A DNA stretch of 11,481 nucleotides from Actinomycetota bacterium (lineage in GTDB: Bacteria > Actinomycetota > Coriobacteriia > Anaerosomatales > D1FN1-002). The notes below the pieces were generated by a model. It saw nothing but the letters and a program-made list of their open reading frames with translations, did not search any database and was not told the origin of the DNA. Shown piece after piece: positions 7,124-11,481 of the stretch. Every line of letters starts with the position of its first letter. The stretch's first letter is position 1. The stretch lies in contig VAUM01000027.1 of NCBI GenBank assembly GCA_005774595.1, positions 1-11,481 of the forward strand, given 5' to 3'. The translations under genes and the position numbers were made by a program.

Positions 7124-8398
7124 CTACGGCCGTCCGACGCCCACGTACGTCACGCCCGCGGCGCGCACCGCGTGCGGGTCCAGCGCGTTGCGCCCGTCGA
7201 ACACGATGCCGCCCGGGACCATCGTTCCCGCGAGCGCATGCCAGTCCGCCTCGGCGATCTCGCGCCACTCGGTCGCGACGACCACCGCGTCGGCGCCGGC
7301 GACACAGTCGGCCAGCGAGCCGCACGCGCTCGCGCCCGCGGGTACGGGGACGGGCACGGGGTTGTACGCGCGCACCTTCGCGCCCTCGGCCAGCAGCAGC
7401 GCGACGATCTCGGAGGCGGGCGCCTCGCGCACGTCGTCGGTGTCGGGCTTGAAGGTCAGCCCGAGCACCGCCACGGTGCGCCCCTCGATCGACTCCCAGT
7501 GGTCCACGAGCGCGCGCACCGGCAGCAGGCGCTGACGCGAGTTCACGTCGATGACGGCGCGCAGCAGGTGGAAGTCGTAGCCGTGCAGCGTGGCGAGGAA
7601 GTCGAGCGCGCGCGTGTCCTTCGGGAAGCACGAGCCGCCCCAGCCGATGCCGGGCTTGAGGAACGCGGTGCCGATCCTCCTGTCCATCCCGACGCCGCGG
7701 GCGACGAGGTCGACGTCGGCGCCCACGAGGTCGCACAGCGTGGCGATCTCGTTGATGAACGAGATCTTGGTGGCGAGGAACGCGTTGCTCGCGTACTTGA
7801 TGAGCTCGGCCGACGCGATGTCGCAGGCGACCACCGGTGCCTCGACGTCGCCGTAGAGCGCCGCCAGCCGGGCGCACGCCGCGTCCTCGCCGCCGATGAC
7901 GATGCGGTCGGTGTCGTACCAGTCCGCCACCGCCGAGCCCTCGCGCAGGAACTCCGGGTTCGAGGTGTACGCGATCCCGCGCGCGGCGAGCTGCTCGGCG
8001 AAGCGCTCGCCCGTGCCCGGCGGCACCGTGCTCTTCATCACGACGAGCGTCTCGGCCGAGGCGTCCTCGGCCAGCGCGTCCACGACGGCGCGCACGGCGG
8101 ACAGGTCGGCGGCGCCGGCCGCGGTCGGCGGCGTGCCCACCGCGACGAACGCGATGCCGTCGACCGCCTCGATCGCGGCGTCGTCGGCGATCGTGAAGCG
8201 CAGGCGGCCGGCGGCCAGCCCCTCGGCGAGGTACTCGGCCAGCTGCGGCTCGTGGATGGTGGGCGTGCCCTCGGACAGGCGCGCGACCTTGGCAGCATCG
8301 GTGTCGAGCACGGTGACGTCGTGGCCGGAGTGCGCGAGGCACACGCCGGTGATGAGCCCGACGTACCCGGCGCCGAAGACGGTGACGCGCTCGCTCAC
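7124..8398 (-). CDS. UDP-glucose 6-dehydrogenase
   Basis: This enzyme oxidises UDP-glucose to UDP-glucuronate with two NAD+, supplying uronic acid for capsule, exopolysaccharide or glycolipid. The 424 residues begin with a Rossmann motif GAGYVG (9-14). VAVGTPP and KSTVPPGT follow, then NPEFLREG, the central ASAELIKYASN helix, and GIGWGGSCFPKD with the catalytic Cys257. The C-terminal domain has LGLTFKPDTDDVREAP and a final DGRN motif. The start is GTG 8396-8398, inside the GTGA overlap with the stop of the glycosyltransferase gene; no good ribosome site precedes it, so coupling is likely. GDP-mannose dehydrogenase has similar motifs, but the sequence fits the UDP-glucose enzyme better. The gene is the second of a two-gene operon. 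Confidence 0.93.
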   Translation of the reverse strand: MSERVTVFGAGYVGLITGVCLAHSGHDVTVLDTDAAKVARLSEGTPTIHEPQLAEYLAEGLAAGRLRFTIADDAAIEAVDGIAFVAVGTPPTAAGAADLSAVRAVVDALAEDASAETLVVMKSTVPPGTGERFAEQLAARGIAYTSNPEFLREGSAVADWYDTDRIVIGGEDAACARLAALYGDVEAPVVACDIASAELIKYASNAFLATKISFINEIATLCDLVGADVDLVARGVGMDRRIGTAFLKPGIGWGGSCFPKDTRALDFLATLHGYDFHLLRAVIDVNSRQRLLPVRALVDHWESIEGRTVAVLGLTFKPDTDDVREAPASEIVALLLAEGAKVRAYNPVPVPVPAGASACGSLADCVAGADAVVVATEWREIAEADWHALAGTMVPGGIVFDGRNALDPHAVRAAGVTYVGVGRP

Positions 8399-9354
8399 GA
8401 GCGGCGCTCGCGGTCGCGGTCGATGTCGAGCGCGCGGATGCGCCACTGCACGTCCTCGATGAGCTTGCGGTTGGCGCTGGTGAGCTCCGCGAGCAGCGCG
8501 GCCAGCAGCATCATCGCGGCGAGCAGGACCAGGCCCGTGCCGAGGATGAGTGACTGCACGTGGCCCTGGCCGCCGGTCGTGAAGTAGTAGTAGAGGAAGC
8601 GGGCGCCCACGCCCACGCCCGCGAGCATGAAGATGGCCGCCGGCCACGCGAAGAACGGCACGGGCCGGTAGGTCATGAAGATGCGGAAGATCGTGCCGAT
8701 CGAGCGGCGGACGTACGAGCCGATCGACTTGACCAGCCGCGACGGGCGCAGGTCCTCGTTCACGCGGATCGGCACCGAGGTGATCGCCATGCCCATCTGG
8801 CCGGCCTGGATGATTGTCTCGATCGTGTAGGTGTACTCGTTGAGCACGTTGAGGCGCATCGCGACGTCGCGCGACATGGCGCGGAAGCCGCTCGGCGCGT
8901 CGGGGATGTCGGTGCCGCTCGCCACGCGCACCGCCCAGCTGCCGAGCTTCTGGAGCATCTTCTTGACCGGCGAGAAGTGCGCGATCTCCGAGATCGGGCG
9001 CGCGCCCACCACGATGTCCGCGTCGCCGGCGAGCACGGGCGCGACGAGGGCGGGGATGTCTGCGGCGCAGTACTGGTTGTCGGCGTCCGTGTTGACGATG
9101 ACGTCCGCGCCCGCGCGCAGGGCGCCGTCGAGGCCCGCCATGAACGCGACCGCGAGCCCGCGGTTGTGCGTGAGCCGCACGATGTGGTCGACGCCGTTGG
9201 CGCGCGCGACCTCGACGGTGGCGTCTGTGGAGCCGTCGTCGATGACGAGCCACTCGACGCTGTCGAAGCCCGGCACCTCGCGCGGCAGCTCGGCGAGCGC
9301 GACTGCGAGCGTCTCGGCCTCGTTGTAGCACGGTATCTGGATGACGAGCTTCAC
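8395..9354 (-). CDS. Family 2 glycosyltransferase, DPM/GtrB-like, with C-terminal membrane anchor
   Basis: A 319-residue GT-A glycosyltransferase. IPCYNEAETL (7-16) opens the fold, DDGSTD (39-44) binds the nucleotide sugar, DAD (90-92) is the metal-binding DxD, and GFRAMSRD is the usual acceptor-loop region. Two hydrophobic segments at about 232-252 and 268-290 anchor it in the membrane, so it probably acts on a lipid carrier such as a polyprenyl phosphate on the cytoplasmic face. The tail is charged (RDRERRS). The start is GTG 9352-9354, with GAGGGG eight bases upstream on the minus strand; the conserved N-terminus begins right after it. The next gene makes UDP-glucuronate, so a glucose- or glucuronate-type donor is a fair guess, but substrate is not shown by the sequence. 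Confidence 0.9.
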   Translation of the reverse strand: MKLVIQIPCYNEAETLAVALAELPREVPGFDSVEWLVIDDGSTDATVEVARANGVDHIVRLTHNRGLAVAFMAGLDGALRAGADVIVNTDADNQYCAADIPALVAPVLAGDADIVVGARPISEIAHFSPVKKMLQKLGSWAVRVASGTDIPDAPSGFRAMSRDVAMRLNVLNEYTYTIETIIQAGQMGMAITSVPIRVNEDLRPSRLVKSIGSYVRRSIGTIFRIFMTYRPVPFFAWPAAIFMLAGVGVGARFLYYYFTTGGQGHVQSLILGTGLVLLAAMMLLAALLAELTSANRKLIEDVQWRIRALDIDRDRERRS

Positions 9355-9394
9355 GCGGCGGACCCCTCGGTCGCTGGTGTCTCCCCGGCAGACA

Positions 9395-9403
9395 AGGATA
9401 GCA
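9395..9403 (-). promoter_or_regulatory. Extended -10 promoter (TGCTATCCT) of the glycosyltransferase operon
   Basis: On the minus strand TGC is followed by TATCCT. Transcription would start near 9388, giving a leader of about 34 nt that contains the GAGGGG ribosome site. No clear -35 hexamer is present, as expected for an extended -10. It drives both the glycosyltransferase and the UDP-glucose dehydrogenase gene. Confidence 0.5.
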
Positions 9404-9416
9404 AGGCGCGGGCGGT

Positions 9417-9445
9417 TTGCGGCGCGCGGTGCGCTGCGCGATGCT
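9417..9445 (+). promoter_or_regulatory. Possible promoter of the substrate-binding lipoprotein gene
   Basis: TTGCGG (9417-9422) and GATGCT (9440-9445) are exactly 17 bases apart. Both hexamers are imperfect; the spacing and the position, 40 bases before the start codon and divergent from the glycosyltransferase promoter, are the main support. Confidence 0.3.
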
Positions 9446-9485
9446 GTGCGCGAGGCGTGGCGGGCGGCGTTCGGGAGGAGTCGTG

Positions 9486-10370
9486 ATGGGGCGCACGGTA
9501 GGGACGCTCGCGGCGGTGGCCGTCGTGCTGGCGCTGGGGCTCGCGGTGTCGGGGGCGTCGTGCAAGCCGAAGGCGAAGCCTGCGGGCGGCGGGACCGGCG
9601 GCTCGAGCGAGGCGACCGCGCCGATCGTGGTCGGCGCGCCGGACGGCGTCGAGGGCGAGGTGCTCGGCGCGATCGTGATGCGGCTGCTGAAGGCGGAGGG
9701 GATCGAGGCGAGCGCAGTCGAACCGTACCGGCGGGCCGAGGACGTCGCGAATGCGGTGCGCGACGGGCGTGTGACCGCATTCGTCGCCCATTCGGCGTTC
9801 AGCGGGGGGCTCACGGTCGTCGCCATGACCACAGCGCACTCGGGCGAGGTCATTTGCACGAGCAAGGACGTCTCGGACCTCTACATGCTCCGCTCGCTCG
9901 ATGACTTCGCGTCGTATGCGAAGGGTGGCGGCGACGTGCGGCTCGCGTGCTCGGAGAGGTTCGCATCCGTCGCGGCGGGTCTCAAGGCGCTCCAGGAGGC
10001 GTACGGCCTTGCGCTAGGGCCGGACCAGATCGACGCCCGGTCGGACACGACGACACCCGCTGCGGTGGCCGACCTGGCCGCGGGACGCGTGACCTTCGCC
10101 GTCGCGTCCGGTACCGACCCCGCCATAGACGACCTCGGGCTCGTCATCCTCGACGACCCGCGCTCGTTCGCTGAGACCGGCGCTCCGGTCCTCGTCGTGA
10201 AGGATGAAGTCCTCGCCGCGCACCCGCAGCTCGCTGACGCCTTCGACGCCGCCTTCGCGGGTCTGACCACCGAGGTCCTGCGCGGCCTGAACCGCCGCGT
10301 CGCCTACGGGGGCGAGTCAGCGGACGCGGTCGCCGAGGAGTACCTCTCCGGCGGCGGCTACCTGAAGTAG
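9486..10370 (+). CDS. OpuAC/ProX-like substrate-binding lipoprotein
   Basis: A 294-residue exported protein. A short basic start and hydrophobic segment (5-21) lead to Cys26 in SGASC, a plausible but non-ideal lipobox because position -3 is Gly, followed by a low-complexity K/P/G/S linker (27-43). The rest resembles the type II periplasmic-binding fold of glycine-betaine/choline binding proteins: IVVGAPDGVEGEVLGAIVMRLL (47-68), LRSLDDFASYA, QIDARSDTTTPAAVADLAAGRVTFAVAS, LVILDDPRSF, and a C-terminal helix region with LTTEVLRGLNRRV. It contains no tryptophan, so the aromatic cage that binds quaternary amines in ProX is not obvious and the ligand may differ. No permease or ATPase gene lies next to it. 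ATG 9486 is chosen over GTG 9483 for spacing from GGGAGGAG (9473-9480). Confidence 0.75.
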   Translation: MGRTVGTLAAVAVVLALGLAVSGASCKPKAKPAGGGTGGSSEATAPIVVGAPDGVEGEVLGAIVMRLLKAEGIEASAVEPYRRAEDVANAVRDGRVTAFVAHSAFSGGLTVVAMTTAHSGEVICTSKDVSDLYMLRSLDDFASYAKGGGDVRLACSERFASVAAGLKALQEAYGLALGPDQIDARSDTTTPAAVADLAAGRVTFAVASGTDPAIDDLGLVILDDPRSFAETGAPVLVVKDEVLAAHPQLADAFDAAFAGLTTEVLRGLNRRVAYGGESADAVAEEYLSGGGYLK

Positions 10371-10386
10371 CGCTGTCGTCGCCTGG

Positions 10387-10395
10387 TGCTATGCT
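10387..10395 (+). promoter_or_regulatory. Extended -10 promoter (TGCTATGCT) of the small ORF-tilS unit
   Basis: TGC precedes TATGCT 17 bases after the lipoprotein stop. Transcription would begin near 10402, at the AGGAGGT ribosome site itself, so the leader is very short. It gives the small ORF and tilS their own transcript. Confidence 0.45.
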
Positions 10396-10416
10396 CGCCG
10401 CGAGGAGGTGGCGTGC

Positions 10417-10641
10417 ATGTCGGTCGGGCCCGATCTGAAGCCGAGAGCGAACCGTCGCGTCTACATGGAGGCGCTTCGCCGCATGACGCCCGAGGAGCGT
10501 CTCCTCATAGCGTTCGAGCTGACTGAGCGGCGGAACGAGCGTACTCGCGCGGCGTTGCGCCGATGCTACCCCGATGCGACGGAGAACGAGATCCACGACC
10601 TTTACCTCGAGGTCCGGGCCCAGCGCCGCAAGAGCACATGA
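10417..10641 (+). CDS. Uncharacterised 74-residue charged protein upstream of tilS
   Basis: A soluble, charged, probably all-helical protein: YMEALRRMTPEERLLIAFELTE (16-37) followed by RALRRCYPDATENEIHDLYLE (44-65 region). The pattern 'MTPEERL..AFELTE......L...YPDATE.EI' matches a widespread small hypothetical family whose members I know only as unannotated proteins, some near toxin-antitoxin modules. There is no signal peptide or membrane segment, and the single Cys is not part of a motif. ATG 10417 has AGGAGGT at 10403-10409 with a seven-base spacer; GTG 10408 overlaps that site and is rejected. Its TGA overlaps the tilS start (ATGA), so it is translated with tilS. Function unknown. Confidence 0.75.
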   Translation: MSVGPDLKPRANRRVYMEALRRMTPEERLLIAFELTERRNERTRAALRRCYPDATENEIHDLYLEVRAQRRKST

Positions 10642-11481
10642 CCACCCTTCCTGACATCGCCCGCGCCGCCGTCGCCGAGCATCGGATGCTCCCCGACGCC
10701 GCATCCGTGCTCGCGATGGTGTCGGGCGGCGCCGACTCGACCGCGCTGCTGCGTCTGCTCGCGGCTGGTGAGCTCGGCGAGCGCCCTCTCGCGGTCCTGC
10801 ACGTCGACCATGTCTTGCGCGACGAGTCGCCAGCCGATGCCGAGTGGGTGCGCGCGCTGTGCGAGGCGCTCGGCGTGGAGTGCCGCGTGGTGCGCTTCGA
10901 CGTGGCCGCGTACGCCGAGGAGCACGGCCTGAACCTCGAGGACGCCGGCCGCCGTGTCCGCTACCGGTTCGCCGACGAGGAGCTCGACGCGTTGTGCGAC
11001 CGTGCCGGCGTGCCGCCGCGCCTCGGTCGGATCGCGACCGCGCACACGCTGTCGGACAGCGTGGAGACGTTCCTCATGCGCGCGCTCTCGGGCGCGGGCG
11101 CGGGCGGGCTCGCCGGCGTGCCGCCGGCGCGCGGCCGCATCATCCGACCGCTCATCGGAGCGCGGCGCGACGACGTCATCGCCTACCTGGAGCAGGTCGG
11201 CCAGGATTGGCGCGAGGACGCCACCAACGCCGACACCTCCCGGTTGCGCGCGCGCGTGCGGCACGAGGTCGTGCCGGCGCTCGCGGCGGTCCAGCCGGCG
11301 CTGCACGAGACGCTCGGCCGCTCGCTTCGCATCCTCGCCGACGAGGACGCCCTGCTCGCCGAGATGGCCGAGGCGTTCGCGCGCGACTTCGCGCAGCCGG
11401 CCGCGGACGGCTCGCTCGCGTTCGACCGTGCGCTCATGGGCACGCTCTCGCGCCCGATGGCCCGCCGCGCGGTGCGAGAGG
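10638..11481 (+). CDS. tilS: tRNA(Ile)-lysidine synthase, 3' end outside window
   Basis: TilS uses ATP and lysine to convert C34 of tRNA-Ile(CAU) to lysidine, so that the tRNA reads AUA and is charged with isoleucine; it is essential in bacteria. The N-type PP-loop SGGADS is at 29-34, HVDHVLR at 55-61, the second nucleotide-site motif reads HTLSDSVETFLMRAL from His136 (many relatives have HxxDDQxET), and GLAGVPP, RIIRPLI and the RLRARVRHEVVPAL segment follow. 281 codons are present and the frame is open at the right edge, so the C-terminal tRNA-binding domain is largely missing from view. The start overlaps the small upstream ORF (ATGA). In an organism with so few AUA codons the enzyme still serves that single tRNA. 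Confidence 0.93.
   Translation, partial: MTTLPDIARAAVAEHRMLPDAASVLAMVSGGADSTALLRLLAAGELGERPLAVLHVDHVLRDESPADAEWVRALCEALGVECRVVRFDVAAYAEEHGLNLEDAGRRVRYRFADEELDALCDRAGVPPRLGRIATAHTLSDSVETFLMRALSGAGAGGLAGVPPARGRIIRPLIGARRDDVIAYLEQVGQDWREDATNADTSRLRARVRHEVVPALAAVQPALHETLGRSLRILADEDALLAEMAEAFARDFAQPAADGSLAFDRALMGTLSRPMARRAVRE

Noticed and set aside
7124..9865. 913-codon minus-strand frame suggesting a very long dehydrogenase
   Set aside because: Only the part from 8398 onward matches UDP-glucose dehydrogenase; the rest is a shadow of the glycosyltransferase and lipoprotein genes.

Overview
The window is very GC-rich, densely coded DNA of the kind seen in high-GC Actinomycetota. The gene styles (a CymR-like Rrf2 regulator beside cysK, a futalosine-type amidohydrolase, an actinobacterial-looking TilS) make me lean towards an anaerobic Coriobacteriia-like lineage. 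That placement is an inference from protein character only. About 95% of the window is coding. I see no rRNA, tRNA, CRISPR array, insertion sequence or phage gene.

Layout, left to right. A left-truncated plus-strand gene ends in a Rieske [2Fe-2S] domain, and its upstream part carries a CxC motif like that of ferredoxin:thioredoxin reductase. Next comes a cysK-Rrf2 pair (cysteine synthase and probable cysteine-responsive repressor, stop and start overlapping), then panD (beta-alanine for CoA). panD meets a minus-strand amidohydrolase tail to tail, and the two share a CTAG stop palindrome. The amidohydrolase has lost four of its five expected metal-ligand residues and is preceded by a translationally coupled 30-residue arginine-rich ORF. 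Upstream on the same strand is typA, which diverges from a NifQ-like gene across a very short shared promoter region.

The NifQ-like gene is the most unusual item. Its reading frame is interrupted by one TGA, but beyond the TGA the same frame continues for 19 codons and supplies the rest of the NifQ cysteine motif. The TGA sits exactly where the first cysteine of Cx4Cx2Cx5C belongs. This is the pattern of a selenocysteine codon replacing a conserved cysteine. A small stem-loop at a SECIS-like distance downstream is compatible with it. A fresh nonsense mutation or a sequencing error remains the alternative.

The right half holds an HTH-nucleotidyltransferase/HEPN toxin-antitoxin-like pair with an apparently leaderless promoter. 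A two-gene minus-strand operon follows (membrane-anchored family 2 glycosyltransferase, then UDP-glucose 6-dehydrogenase) for envelope polysaccharide or glycolipid. Then come a lone OpuAC/ProX-like substrate-binding lipoprotein, a 74-residue protein of unknown function, and the 5' part of tilS coupled to it by an ATGA overlap.

Several promoters share an extended -10 of the form TGCTAnnCT, and many gene pairs are joined by ATGA, GTGA or TGATG overlaps, so translational coupling is a general theme here.
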